Part shown: positions 51,600-64,000 of the stretch, in pieces
How positions within the stretch are numbered: position 1 is the stretch's first letter
Layout: each line of letters starts with the position of its first letter
Assembly: GCA_013396915.1 (NCBI GenBank)
Contig: VWZL01000806.1
Span: 186,001 to 250,000, forward strand
Length of the DNA stretch: 64,000 bases
Direction of reading: 5' to 3'
DNA from: Stercorarius parasiticus
Lineage: Eukaryota > Chordata > Aves > Charadriiformes > Stercorariidae
Position numbers and translations under genes: made by a program
Notes under the pieces: generated by a model
What the model was told of the DNA's origin: nothing
Database searches by the model: none
The model's input: only the letters and a program-made list of their open reading frames with translations

Positions 51600-52330
51600 G
51601 GATCCAGATGTAACAGCTCAAAGTAGGTTTCTATTATCAATTGCCTTAGCAGAATGATAGCACTGACCACCTATGATACACTAAGAGAGATCAGAGAGGC
51701 AATGAAGGAAGGAAATGCAGTTGTAATGGCAGATATCCATGAATACCAGGCAAGTATCACACTGGGACACAAAGCAGAGAAGAAACTTTTAGTGCTACAA
51801 TAATCATTTAATGCAGAGCTGGTTGGGGAAACCATTAGAAATGCAGTCCCAGACTTAGTATTGAATAGTATGCAGGATCTTTTTCAAGATTTTTCTATTG
51901 AAAGGCACGCTAATAACACATTCAGATTCAATATCCCTACAGGAGTTACAAAAGCCAGAAAATCCACCACAGTTGTATGCGACTTCCAAAAGGAAAGCGA
52001 CACAGAAATGAGAGAGCCTATTAAAGAGATAAAAAAGACTGCTAAAAGAATTAAATCCCAGAGACATCATGTATATCACTGAAAGACACCATATTGAAAA
52101 CACAGTGCTAGCGCACATCACATTAAGAAAGGCTTGATTAAAAGTGAAAAGGAAACTGCCTTGAAGAAACAGGCTAAGAGCAGCTTGAAGAAACAAGAAA
52201 ACCACCACAACAACAACAAAACCCATTCATTGAAAAGCTTAGGTTATGCTCAGATGAAGACAAAAAGAAGCATAAATCCTGGTGAATTAAATCAATAAAT
52301 ACAAACAGGTAAAAAAAAGTTTAAAGAGTA
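51600..52330 (+). mobile_element. Old CR1-clade LINE, endonuclease region
   Basis: This segment derives from the endonuclease (APE-type) part of CR1 ORF2, the enzyme that nicks target DNA. Readable CR1-like landmarks in a single frame are YDTLREIREAMKEGNAVVMAD, shown here as its parts REIREAMKEG and NAVVMAD; then AELVGETIRN, PDLVLNSMQDL, NIPTGVTKA and KSTTVVCDF. It differs from the other copies and looks older. Boundaries are approximate: the 5' edge fades near 51600 and the 3' edge before 52330. The RT half of the protein is absent. A younger CR1 tail begins about 125 bp downstream in the same orientation. Confidence 0.8.
51654..52082 (+). pseudogene. CR1 ORF2 endonuclease remnant, one in-frame stop
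   Basis: From 51654 to 52082 one frame stays open for about 142 codons except for a single TAA at 51801-51803. The GDFN motif expected after NAVVM reads ADIHE, and the NSDH motif that supplies the catalytic histidine reads NNTF, so two active-site elements are lost and the enzyme would be dead. The PTRxGxxLDLVLTN landmark of the family survives as TIRNAVPDLVLNS. Reading-frame survival despite active-site loss is probably luck, or relatively few indels. Downstream the frame stops and similarity fades into lysine-rich sequence. Confidence 0.75.
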
Positions 52331-52455
52331 ACACAGAAATCAAAGCTACATACTAAATGCAACCCCAACCAGAGCTAAGAACCTGCTAGAAATTCTGTAG
52401 CACCAGTTAATAATCAAGATACAAAAAAATACCCACAGAGGAGAACAACATTTCA

Positions 52456-52964
52456 GTGAACTGTGTCCAGTTCTGGGCTCCCCAGTTCAAGAAGGACAGG
52501 GAACTGCTGGAGAGGGTACAGCAAGGCGCTACGAAGATGATTAGGGGACTGGAACACCTCTCTTATGAAGAAAGGCTGAGGGATTTGGGTCTCTTCAGTC
52601 TGGAAATAAGACGGCTGAGGGGGGACCTTATCAACACTTATAAATACTTAAAGGGCGGGTGTCAGGAGGATGGGGCCAGGCTCTTTTCAGTGGTGCCCAG
52701 CGACAGGACAAGAGGTAATGGGCACAAACTTGAGCATAGGAAGTTCCACCCAAACATGAGGAGGAACTTCTTTCCTTTGAGGGTGGCAGAGCACTGGAGC
52801 AGGCTGCCCAGAGAGGTGGTGGAGTCTCCGTCTCTGGAGACATTCAAAACCCGCCTGGACACGTTCCTGTGCAGCCTGCTCTACGTGACCCTGCTCTGGC
52901 AGGGGGGTTGGACTAGATGATCTCCAGAGGTCCCTTCCAACCCCTACCATTCTGTGATTCTGTG
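52456..52964 (+). mobile_element. CR1 LINE 3' tail, youngest copy
   Basis: A 5'-truncated CR1 of about 505 bp, the least decayed in the window. It spans the C-terminal region of ORF2 and a short 3' UTR ending in two perfect ATTCTGTG octamers (52949-52964), followed by an A-rich stretch. A 154-codon frame (52456-52920) runs without interruption: [70 protein letters not shown], ending in a TGA. The first ATG is a chance codon at the truncation point; nothing suggests the frame is expressed as a protein. The truncation falls within the LEYCVQFW motif. Confidence 0.96.
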
Positions 52965-55900
52965 ACAGAAAAAAAAAAATAAATCTTACATTGATATTCA
53001 CTATGGAAAGCAGAGAGGAAACCCCTGGAAGGAACCCTACTTTTCCTTCATTCCAACAGCAAGATTACTCCCCTGCAGCTGACGAACCAGTATAATCCTT
53101 CCCCAGTTTAGAGACTCTCTCTTACTAACTAGCTTTAGCTTCTAACCCTTTTAGAAGACACAATCAACTTCCAGAAGATACTGAATTCGACTGGAAAGTA
53201 ACACTCACGTTAACTAAGTTGGGCTTTTGTTCTATTACTCATTTTAACTTCTTGTTTAGCAGGGCTAAGTACTGCTTTACTTCTCTCAGTCTTAACGGAA
53301 GAACAACAAAGGTCTGCCACTCTCAATCTGCAATATTACGCAGCATCAAGAGAGCCTAGAAACATCTACTGTGCTGAACAACTAACAATGAATTGTGCAG
53401 AAGTGGTGAACTAGTGACAAAATTACCTGGTTTGCCATAAACATCAGACAACACCAAAGAGAAGAAGTGCAACTTAAACGGCTCTGATGACTGCTGCCTT
53501 CCAGAATTACTTCTGGGTCACTCCTTAACTTTATATTAATTTCATATCTACTACAAGTAATGTGTCCTTGCAAAGCTCTTTTGAAAACATCATTTGCTAT
53601 TTCATCATGTTCCTAAATGTGTCCTATCAAGATAGGTGGTGGATTCACTCTTGAAAACATTTGTCAGCTAAAACACAAAATTGAGACAGTACCTGCTTTG
53701 CTGAAACATGGTATATGAAAATGAAGAACAGTTGGAAAAGATCTAAGTTCTAAAACCTAATGAAAAAATATGGCTAGTTGTAAAATTGCACTTTTGCAGA
53801 AGGTAAAAACAGTGAAAAACTGTCTCGATGCTTGGGGCAGGACTTTTTTTTGTTTGTTTTAAGGAAAAACTAATGCAGAATTGCTTGCACTGGTGTTTTC
53901 CTTCAAAGACTACTCCTGTTGATAAATGATATTGCAGTGAGAATATTCGTGTCAGCCTCCTCTTGTTGCCAGCTTTCTATCAGTTTTGTCATGTCTCTCT
54001 ACTCCTGTTGCAAGGAAAGTGGTAAAATTTGACATCTTAAGGCATAACTTAAATCAGACACCTATCTTACCCTTACATGCATGTGGATATTTACTGTCAG
54101 ATAACATAATGTGTCCTGTAGTCAACTGACTCAGTTATGGCTTAATTACTTTTTTTTTTTTTACAGTTACACTTTTCTAATTTGCATTTTTAAATAAAAA
54201 TAACAATGCTGATCTGTGCAAACTAAGGGTTTTCTGAATAATACTGTAAATACACATTGATTACAACCACAGTGCTAAGGTGTCATCAACTGTGCTCTAC
54301 TTTTCAATGGCTATGTCTGAGTTCCCTCTCTCCTGCCAGAACTAAGCAATATGCCAGCAAGAAGAGTATGTCAAAAAACTCTGTCATAGATGTAATCCTG
54401 GCATTCAAAACATAGGTGTTAAAAACAAGTTGCTGATTTCTGAGTGTACAATCAAGCAAGTCTTCTGTGCACTTCCTTTATTTGGTTCAGGTTTCCCCCT
54501 ACAAGTTAGTGACAAAGTCAAGAATAGTGAAACATAATGAAAAAACAAATGTAAAGTAATTACCATGTGTACACATAGGAGTATCTCTCAATGCTACCAC
54601 TGGTTTTGTGTCTGAACACGAGTAACAAAAACAGCCAACCATCAGAACATAACAAAACAAACAAACAAAAAAAAACAATGAAAAAAAACACCAAACAACA
54701 CAAAAAAACCCCAACCAAAAAAAAAGTCCCCCAAAACCAACTACTTCACACAAAATTTGGGATTCCAGAAGAAAACAAAAATAAAACCAAAAAAGCAACA
54801 AAAAAACACACCTCCTCAGTATCGAGGGCAGTACTAGTACTCAAATAGGATATTAAAAAAAAATCTGATAGGTACAATCCAGTTTTTTTCCCCTCCACCA
54901 AGGTAAGGAGACACACAGGCATTATGGCCAAGACAACATATTCTACATCCCCTCCCCTGTGTACAGAAACCTGGTGAGGATCCTTCCAGCTCCATTGATT
55001 CAGCTTCTTCAGGCCAAGCTCAATACAAAAAAATCTCAGGAAAGATTTTCCAGCAGACTTTTTTAATATAAGGCTAGAATAATTTTTATGCCTCAGAAAA
55101 GCTGTTTCTTTGCCAGCACTGTTCTTTACCAGTCCTTACACTCAGCTCCCATAGTAACTCAAAACAAATACTGTGCATTTCCAGGCACATTTGTTCTGGT
55201 TTGCTCTAAGAAATGGTAGAGGAGAAAGACTTCTCAACATCTCGAACCTTAAATTCGCTATATACTCTCACTACCGTGATTTCTGATCAACAAATTAAAA
55301 AAAAAATTAAAAAAAAAAATCAATCAGTACACACACAAGAGATTATAAAAAGTTTGGATCACAGGACTAAAGCGAGCAGATAAAATGCAAGAGCCTGAGA
55401 GACAGGTCCTCATGATCACCTGACCTTCAGTGTGTTCCAGTGAACTGGGGAAAGAAAATGGACAGGGGTCTGGTTAACGCAAAGAGGCAGCTTTGCATGT
55501 GGCTCCTTACCTACCTTTTAATGTATTAGTCATAAATTTCCATTCCTGTTTAGTGCTCCCAAAAGCTTACAGCCAAGTGTAACAATACAGGTGATCTTAC
55601 TAATGCTGATGAAGCAAGCACGAAAGAAATCTTGGTATTTCAAGGAATGAGCTCAGGATCAAAAGCTTCACTGCATACACCTTATTTTGCCTCTCTCCAT
55701 CAACACAGTAAAATATTACGCAGCATAAGCAGAAGAAAAAACACATTCCCAAAAGCTATGCCACAACTTGAGAGAGGAGGTTAACAGTGAGATGAATACC
55801 TTACAACACTCTCTGGGGAACAACATGGGAGGATGTACGTTCTCTGATAACAATCTTACAAATCAATTCTTTCAGCGTAAAAATAATCCTCACACAGTCA

Positions 55901-58294
55901 ATATTCATGTCAGGACTTAAGAAAAAGCAGGCAAGAGGGACAGTCCTACACAGAGTGGGATTTTTGTTTTTAAATGAAGTGCATTAAATCGAAGCAAATA
56001 TACCATTAGTGTAAATGAACAGCTTCAGTACTAAGTTCTTCTAACAAGTATTTGGGAAGGAAAAGAAGCAGCAACAACAGAAGATTGTTTATCTGCTCTC
56101 CATAACAACAGCTCCGCCAAACTGAGAAAATGCATTTAAGTATTACACTTTAGTAGAAGGTTTTATTATAACTGAAGAAATAGTAAAATACTTGCTATAT
56201 TTCTTTATTTAATTCAACATAAGTCTTCGTAATAGTGGCAGCAGAAATCACAATAGATCAATATAGTTAACTGCACGCGCAATCTGAGCTTATTCCCTTT
56301 GCTTAAATTGGCTCTTAAAACAAGTTACTCCACAGATATGTAACATCCTGAGCTTGGAGATAATTTCAGAAAAACACAGAGCTCTGCACATGAAAGCCCA
56401 TGATGACATGACTTAAATGTCTTCATGAAATCCAGTGAAATTCAGTAATGTAAACTCCTAACAGCTAATGAAAAGCTTCTCAGCAAAGAACCGAAATAAA
56501 AAACAATTAAATGCTAAAAAAAAAAAATTCATTTTAAATTCTAATTACTAGGTGTCTGTCAAAATTCATGTCATCTAATTAACTGCACAAACACAAAACT
56601 TACATCTTCTCATTGTCTGCTGTGGCACTCCAACGAATTCTACTACAATGCCACTGAATCACTACCCTAGCAAAACAAATAATGTATTTTATAAAGAAGC
56701 AAAGTTTGCAGGGGAAAAATACTATTTTTGTTAAACCAATTGATAGCAAGTGACCTCACAGAGAAACTTTTGGCACACAAGCCCTTCATCAGGTAAGGAA
56801 AAAAGAGCAAATGACAGTATCTCATTAGAAGAAAAGCATAAACAGTTAATTTACAAACAGTTAAGGCTACATAGAAACAGAAAATTATTTCAAAGAATTT
56901 TAATCAATCTTTTAAGTTGTTTACACTAGAATTTCAGTCTTTTGCAAACAGAAACACTTCCACCAGCATCTACAGAGAAGGCATCTCCTTGTCCAGAAGA
57001 GCTGGCAATCACAGGCTTGTTTAACATGTACTATGGCAAAGTTGTACTTCAGGTACACAGCTAGTTACTAAATGTCTTTTCTTTTTTTTTTTTCTTTTCT
57101 TTCTCCACTGAGAGCTGAATGGTTCAATGATACACAACACAAAAAGTTCTTTCACTTCTATGTTTATGGCCCAAATACATATTGGCTACTTAACTGTCCT
57201 ATTCTGACAGTCATAGAATAGCCTCGCTCAGAAATGGGGCTGACATGTTTAAAAGTTCTACAGATAACTACTTTCCTTGAGTTTTTGTGGATATAAAATG
57301 TAAGCTTGAAGACAAGGTGCTTATCTATAATCACAACTGATAAATTGCAGATCACCTGTGAATTTTAACACTAATGGAGTAGCTCATGAGAATAATGCTA
57401 ACTTGAGGACTGATGAGCAAGTCCGGAGAGATTTAACAGACTTCCTGTTTCTGAAATAATAAAATAATTTCAACATTATTATTAATACATTCACTTCACT
57501 ATATTTGCAAGGCCAAAAAGGTCAGGGGCGCAGTTTTACATGTTATTTTCTCCAAAATTTAGGCACTTTACTCAAGAGTGCAGAGAATTGCTCTCTCTGT
57601 CCAGGAACCTCACTGTTGAATAGGGGCAACCACTCCATTTTTTAAACTACCCTAAGAACACTGAAGACAGAAGACACTACCATCGCTTCATACAACATCT
57701 TGGCAAGACAACTTGTCCAGCTTGCCAGGGAAACTTGTTCAGCTCCCTCCTGAACTTAGGGAGACTAAATCCATGTTACCTACACCCTTCACGTTCTTGC
57801 AGACTGTGTTACTCACCAGGCTTCTGAAAACGTACTGATAAGAATTTAATAAATAAATAAAGAAAAGAAAAACTGAGGCAGGATAGCAAGAACACAGCTA
57901 GCTAGACCTGGGCAGAGCATGAATCAGAGAAGACAGGAATTATAAATTGCATTACTTGCTCTGAAGATTATTTACAGATTCTTACTTTGGGACACAGTTC
58001 ACTAAGGCACACTTGACCACACTTTGTATTTCTCTGAAATGCAAGAGAAAGTGTTCCCAAATAAGAACCTACGGATGAAGGTCAGGATATTTATCTTCTT
58101 CCCTACAATAAATACTACTGTCTTAAGCAGACATTAGCTAGTACTTCTTTCCAAGTTCAGTATCTGGAAAAGAGCAGCAGCAACTATTTGGTCAAATAGT
58201 TGGTCAAATTCACTGTAGAAACAGCAAAATTATCAGCCTTTTGCTCTTGTTGGTCTCTTACATCCTTTCCAATCACTATATTGCACTTTACTGT
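52965..58294. other. Unique AT-rich noncoding DNA
   Basis: No supported gene. Low-complexity A/C-rich sequence at 54650-54815 is listed separately, and poly(A) runs lie near 55296-55319. A minus-strand splice-like donor near 55509 has no good acceptor partner. Frames are short and unrecognised. Confidence 0.55.
54650..54815. repeat. A/C-rich low-complexity tract
   Basis: About 165 bp dominated by A runs with interspersed C. The lysine/asparagine/threonine-rich frame on the plus strand and the phenylalanine/leucine-rich frame on the minus strand are composition artefacts. Confidence 0.85.
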
Positions 58295-59136
58295 TCCTAC
58301 CTGAACCGCATCCTTAGCAAATCTGCAGATGACGCTGAAGTAGAATAAATGGTTGACGTAAACAACAGAACTTCCGACTGAGAGAAACCTCAGTAAACTT
58401 GAGGACTGGCCTAACCTCATGAAGTTCAACATAGAAAAGTACAAAGTTTTACACCTGCAGCAATGTAACTCTGCAGCGTAGGCCCGCAACAACTGAAGAA
58501 GTGCCAGCACTTATGGTGAACACCAAGTTAAACTGTAGCCAACAGTGCCCACATCATGAATAAAGCAAACTGCATCCCGAGCACCATTAACAGATAACAG
58601 GGCCCACAGAACAAAGAAAGTTATTCTCATCTTACACTTTCCACTGATGAGGTCAGAATACTAAAGAGCCTTTTTTTGCACCTCCACTTCAAAAGCAATG
58701 TGGAGAGGTCCAGCAGAGGACTGTCACGTGGTCAGGAGACAAGAGCACATGATCCATAAGGAGAGGTTGAAGACGTGGGCCTTGTCCAGTCTGGTGAATA
58801 GCAAGCTGTAGGGGCAAGCTGACATGAAGGGGAACTGCAAAGACAAGGAAGCCAAATTCTCAGTAACGGTAAACAGCTAAGCAAAGGGAAACAGCCCCAA
58901 ACCGGCATTCGGGAGTTTCTGGCTGAACATTAGGGAGACATTTCCCCAAAAGAGTAATGCAGCCCTGGATCAGGTTGTCCATAGAAGTTATGAAATCTCC
59001 ACATCCTTGAAGGTGTCCAATACCAGACAGACTCTACAGAGCCCTGATCTAGTGCCGGCCATAGCCCACCTCTGATGGAAGTTTAGGCTAGATGACCCCT
59101 GAGGTCCTTTCCAACAGACATGTCTATGATTCACTC
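58295..59136 (+). mobile_element. Old CR1 LINE from RT catalytic motif to 3' end
   Basis: About 840 bp of degraded CR1 ORF2 and 3' UTR. The 5' end reaches the RT catalytic box: LSKSADDAEVE, with SADD encoded at 58322-58333 where intact elements have FADD. The two catalytic aspartates are kept but the frame then meets stops. Next, KVLHLQQCNSA matches the VLHLG landmark. Further on, WGALPGSGCP-type UTR text is replaced by GCAGCCCTGGATCAGGTTGTCC (59 kb) and the tail GATGACCCCTGAGGTCC followed by a decayed octamer (59121-59136). Many indels mark it as one of the older copies. It retains the longest ORF2 span among the 3' copies. Confidence 0.88.
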
Positions 59137-62100
59137 CACGCTCAGCTGGGAACTGCTTTCATGGCTGCCTCTTATTCTCAGTTAAGGTTTCCTCCTGCTC
59201 ACTATCACTCTGTTTGGTCACACCGACCTCTTTATACCTTAATCCATATTCTCACAAGAACAAGTAAAATACAGGAGAAGGTGGCATTAAAATGATTGAG
59301 TATGAGCTAACCATAAATGATCCGATCTTAGGAGGGAAACCGCCAAGTTTTGAAGGGACAGTCCTTCCCTTGGGAGGTATTTTTTTCTCTAAAAAACAGA
59401 TCTCTCTGCTTTCCCTGTGTAAATGAAAAACAGATTCAATCTGATGCCATATGCTTTACAAACCGTGTATGAAACCAGACCAAGAATACGAGAACTAAGA
59501 CGCTGCAGCAAATAACTGAACTTTTTTTTTTATTTATTTGTTTTTAAATCAATATCGTCATCTTGTCTCTTTGTTCTTTCTTACCTGTCTGTATACATCA
59601 ATTCATCTCTCATTTAGCTTGCAAGCTTTCCAGGCTGAAAAACTTCCTTTTTCCCTGTTTTTGTTGTTGTTGTTATTGTTGTTTTGGGTTTATTTTGTTT
59701 TCTATACCTTTTGTTTTTTTAAGGTCTTGGCCATTACAAAAGCTTATAAGCCTCAGAATAAATCAAATTCAAAACCCCAAAATGAAATCGCCATGACAAA
59801 AGAAATGCACATTTGGGTTAAAAAGGCAGGACATAGACAAAGAAAAATCCTCAGTAAATTGGCTTGGCATTTAATACAGTCTTTAGTCCTTTATTCTAGA
59901 CCAAAAGCTGTTCCCTAATATTGAGAATCTATCAAGAAATATGCTCAAAGTAGTAAGGCAGTCACATGATACAGCTGTAGAGAGACATAAAAGCTTGCCT
60001 ATTCCACAAAAAGAGCTGTCATCAGATAAGCAAAGAAAAATAGCACAAAGAATTATAAATTTGCTTGTACCAATTTCCTCAGAATCTCTTTTTTTAATCC
60101 ATTACACTGAAAGACACTATTAAAGCTGCAGTTACATCTTCTGATTTGAGAAAAATGCTTACAGCAGGAAAAAAAAACTTGCAAAGCAATGAAGCGATAA
60201 ATAATTTGACTTATAAAAAAAGGCAGAGGATCTGAACAAAACAATCTGTATAAATTTAATTAATTGGAAGCTTAGACAAAAAAAGATTGGCAAAGAAAAT
60301 CTCAGTTTCCTTTTATTAAAGGAGGGTAGACTCCAGAATTAGGGTAATTACTGATCAAGAAAAAGGCTCCAACATTTTGTTAGCCGAACGCTTCACTATA
60401 ATACAAAAGCATGCATTGTATCATATTATGTGGCTCACCTCTGCTACTGGAAAATTAATTCTAGCTATCTCAGTAAGAATCTTACCCCTTGTGTCCATTT
60501 GTTTTCCAGCCTGGCAGAAACAACATTTAACTATAGGAAAGAGAGAGAATGAAGCATTTCTCAGAGAATAAACATCCTTAAAAGCAGAAAAAGACCAGTA
60601 CTGTTAATTGAGAGGTAAACTGGAAAACACAGGCGCACATTTGTAGATCATAAATGGGAGGACAATAACAATTCTTAATCCCTACCAAAAGTATTCTATG
60701 GGACTGTATTCTGAAATGCAGGTATTAAGAAGAAAGATTTAAAAACGATCAGGAAAAAGATAAAACCTGAATTCAAAATTTAATCTTTGGAATGAAGAAA
60801 ACAAAACCCTTTCCGAGAAGCAATTTAGCAGAAGCCTCCCTTTTGCTCTGTCAAATGATTCATAATACGCCAACATATAAAAAAGACTTGACAGCCGTTC
60901 TCCCCGTCTGCAATGTTACCATCAAAGTGCAAATCTCTCAACCGTCCTGCTATCTGGTCTCCTACCTTCACAACGCAATGACCAAGCAGCGTTGCCCTCC
61001 AGGATCAGCAAAGCTCATCTGCAATATTTCATCTGCTCACCTTGCACTATTCCATACAATGAAAACAACTCCTCCAAACAGATTAATAGCTTTATCACCA
61101 ACATCACAGATTTTGCTGTGTAAGGATTAAAGAATACCACGTTTCACGTAATTTACTCATTCATACAACAACTTCAGGACCCTGCACAGAACTGCATGAA
61201 TGTCAGCAGCTACCTCTGAGGGTGCCAGAGGACTGACAACAACCAAAAATAATTAACATATCATTTTAAGAATGAATTTGCATAAATCAGATTTAAGTTT
61301 TGACCATACAAATCTCCTGGAGTTCCTCCCACCCCTTATACATATAAAAAGTAAAGTTGTCAGTGTCTGAAATAATTACTCTTTCAACCTCACATAAAAT
61401 TTGATTATTTTTAAGTGAGACACAACTTTAAATTTCCTGATTATCTTCTAATAATTATTGCTAGTAACTATTTAGAACAAAGCACTTTAAAATGTCACCA
61501 AAACACAAGTTTTTACATTTGAAAGATACCTAGGCTGCACTGTATCTACTTATAATATAACAAAACCAAACAAAATCTTGGGATGATTCTGAATGCATGT
61601 GCTTATGACCTGTATGCACACAGTTCCTCCTATCTGCCTACAGAATAATTGTACTCACAACACCATGATGCAAAGTAAGAAGTGTTTTCAAAAACACAAT
61701 ATTCTTTTTTCTGTCAGGAGATAAAGTAATGCATATTGCTCCTAGCCCCTTTAGAAAAAGAAAAAAAAAAAGGAAAAAACAAATCTGAGCTATATGCAAT
61801 TTATGTGAATATCTCTGCATATTCTAATAATAGACTAGAGCGTGCAGATAAAATAAAACTGATAATCACAAACAGCACAGAGATCTCATAGGACTGCCAT
61901 CCCTTACAAACCACATTTCTAGATGGAAAGAAGCTGCCCACTTTGCAGGGAAGGTTTCAGTTGACCAACAGCCACAAGAGACTCAGACCTTACACTTCTG
62001 GAACAAAAGAAATTGCTGACTCCCAGCACGAGTCCTGGTGTTTCAAGGCAGAACTGCAAATCCAAAATGACAGAATGCAGCCTCCCAGGGATGACATCAA

Positions 62101-64000
62101 GTTGGCCAGTAGCTCCAGTTAGAAGCTTTTTATGAACTTGGAGTTGCTATTATAGTTCAATATTTGCAAAAGTGTTATGAAGTTCCTCCTGAGAAAGGAA
62201 GGTTGTTTGCTTTAACATCTCCAGTGTATTCATAACTTTAGCACTTAATCTGCTCAGAGACAAGATATTGCCAAAGACCATGCTGCAAAATCCCAGATTA
62301 TGGTACATAAAAACAGTTGGAATTCCATAACTTAATTAAAAAAAAAAAAATCTTCATTTCATTCCTGAATAAACACCCTCCCCAGCTTTTTGTTCAAATA
62401 TTGTATCCGTTGTTTACTTGTCTCATAGTAAGAAATAGGTGAATACTGAATATACGATTTCATTGTAATACAATGAAAATTCCTTATAATGTTATCCATG
62501 AAAGTCAGGCTACTGTATGTCTCCTTAAAATTTTGAAGAAAAAAAGAAAAAAATCTACATAAGAGTAACGTTATCATTTACGAAGCAATTTTAAAGGAGA
62601 AAGTCAAAACATTACTCTACAATCTGTTACATAATAATAAGAACGATAAATTACATACATTACCATAAAGCTATAATCCTATTGCAATTGTATTTTATAA
62701 TGGAGGCCAATTTTCTCTAAATTGAGATGCTGTGCTGACTAAATTGAAGTTTAAATCAGATGACAGATGATTTCTGATACACATGCACAATAAGAGAAAG
62801 TATGCCACCCACAAACAATTTTCATGTTTGAAACGTAACAAGCAGCTTGTAAATATGAATCAAGATACATTCTTCCAAAAAAATTAGAAAATGTGATTAG
62901 AGAGATGATAATGCGCTGAGAATGCCAGCCATGGATTACCATCTTCTTAAAACTGAAGGCTGAGATAATTATATGATGTAGAACTCATTAGAAACATTAG
63001 TAGTAGAAAGACTTCTATGAATACAACATTTTAGAAACTGAAGTACAAATTGAACGATCTACTGATCCTCCAGCACGGTTTTTTTTTATGGGGAAGGATA
63101 TTCTGCATGTTTTCCTCCTCTTTACAAATTACATTATTCTATCAGAAAACTCTGTGCAAGTCACCCAGTATTTTAATCATTTGAACGTATAAATATTTTA
63201 ATTAAAGACAATCCAACAGAATGTAGTACTGACTACAAGCTGATTTCCTTGCATTTAAAATTATCTTTTAAGTGTGATGTACTCTATGAATCTCTTGCTT
63301 CACCGGTTATAGAACAGCAGCTCACCTCTCTCTGCGGAGGTGATGCCAGAGGAGGAGAGCATTACTCCAACAGCAACAGCAGAATCTGCCCCCTGAAAGG
63401 GGCTGCACTGCAATCAAACCAAAGGCAGCTTTATCCACATGGAGGAAAACGCTGCCCCAGACCGCCCCTCTTTAGCCTGTGGATGGCATTCTCTCTCTCA
63501 AATTTTGAGGAACAATTGGAAGAAGGCTTTAACCAGGAAAATTTTCATACCCAAGACAGAATTTTTGGTCAAAACCACAATTTGCCAAGCTAGACAAAAT
63601 TCCACAGATGAGGCGTTTAGTTGGGCTATTGAAGGACCAGAAAAAAGTTTCTGTTATGATTTCTATATGAAACTGAAACAGCTTTTGGCATCTAAAATGA
63701 ATGACCTCATTTTACAAATACTATCTACCATGAAACAGCTTTAGCATCACACACATACGTTTTCAAAGATAAGTTACCCAGCTCCTGATAAAACAGAATG
63801 AATGCATTCTAAAATATTGAAGGCTCTCTTGTTGTCTATACTCTAAGTAGAAACATCAACCAAAAAAATTTATAACACAAAAATCCTTGCATTCTAACTT
63901 TATATTATTAAATGTGATGTATTCTAATATTAGAAAACTGTTTTGAGTCAGTTTTGCTGAAAAATGAGTTTACATAAACTCAAATTTTTTTTTTTAAATA
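59137..64000. other. Unique AT-rich noncoding DNA
   Basis: No supported gene. A (GTT)n-like tract lies at 59661-59684. Frames of 126 codons (59538-59918), 112 codons (60792-61130) and 114 codons (63249-63593) have no recognisable domain. A slightly GC-richer patch around 63310-63480 has few CpGs. Confidence 0.55.
59661..59684. repeat. Imperfect (TTG)n microsatellite
   Basis: Several TTG units with one ATT interruption inside a T-rich stretch of about 24 bp. Confidence 0.8.

Noticed and set aside
54499..54848. Opposed frames that look like a membrane protein (minus) and a basic protein (plus)
   Set aside because: Both are translations of the A/C-rich low-complexity tract.
59538..59918. 126-codon open frame, leucine and phenylalanine rich
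   Set aside because: The hydrophobic run is produced by the T-rich and (TTG)n tract, not by a membrane protein.
63249..63593. Plus-strand 114-codon open frame near the window end
   Set aside because: Not recognised and a second overlapping frame is equally open; composition effect more likely.

Overview
The window looks like AT-rich, gene-poor nuclear DNA from a sauropsid vertebrate, most likely a bird. The main evidence is the repeats. Every interspersed repeat I can identify is a 5'-truncated or internally deleted CR1-clade LINE. Four of them keep recognisable (often imperfect) copies of the ATTCTRTG-type octamer that ends avian and reptilian CR1 elements. No SINEs, L1 elements or clear LTR elements were seen, and repeat density is low (about 7% by eye), which fits a bird better than a crocodile or turtle. 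There are no prokaryote-like operons, tRNA or rRNA genes, CRISPR arrays or long ORFs. The longest open frames that I can explain belong to CR1 reverse transcriptase or endonuclease.

Layout. 1-7.3 kb: unique AT-rich DNA with a 36-bp tandem duplication, a candidate minus-strand exon at 5.3 kb and a 7-N assembly gap inside a poly(A) run at 5.9 kb. 7.4-8.6 kb: the only CpG-bearing, GC-richer patch, holding a minus-strand open segment that ends in a strong splice donor. 8.6-21.4 kb: unique DNA with microsatellites at 10.6, 11.8 and 12.0 kb, a candidate minus-strand exon at 13.1 kb, a very old possible CR1 at 14.7 kb, and POU-like and CTCF-like sites. 21.45-21.97 kb: CR1 tail. 22-30.5 kb: unique. 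30.51-30.59 kb: the best-looking candidate exon (minus strand, 79 bp). 31.1-32.2 kb: a composite CR1 with an ORF1 esterase remnant joined to an ORF2/3' tail. 32.2-41 kb: unique, with X-box-like motifs and a duplicated TEAD-like palindrome at 37.0 kb. 40.98-41.64 kb: CR1. 41.6-51.6 kb: unique. 51.6-52.96 kb: an old CR1 endonuclease remnant followed by the youngest CR1 tail. 53-58.3 kb: unique. 58.3-59.1 kb: old CR1 with a decayed catalytic ADD motif. 59.1-64 kb: unique.

How it fits together. I cannot name a host gene. All recognised CR1 copies lie on the plus strand, and the better candidate exons lie on the minus strand. This would fit a window mostly inside introns of a minus-strand gene, because LINE copies antisense to a host transcript are better tolerated. 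That is inference: splice-like decoys are common in 64 kb of AT-rich DNA, so exon calls carry low confidence.

The most informative items are the CR1 remnants, whose esterase, endonuclease and RT residues can be read directly, and a few dense motif clusters worth testing for conservation. I found nothing that amounts to a new biological system.
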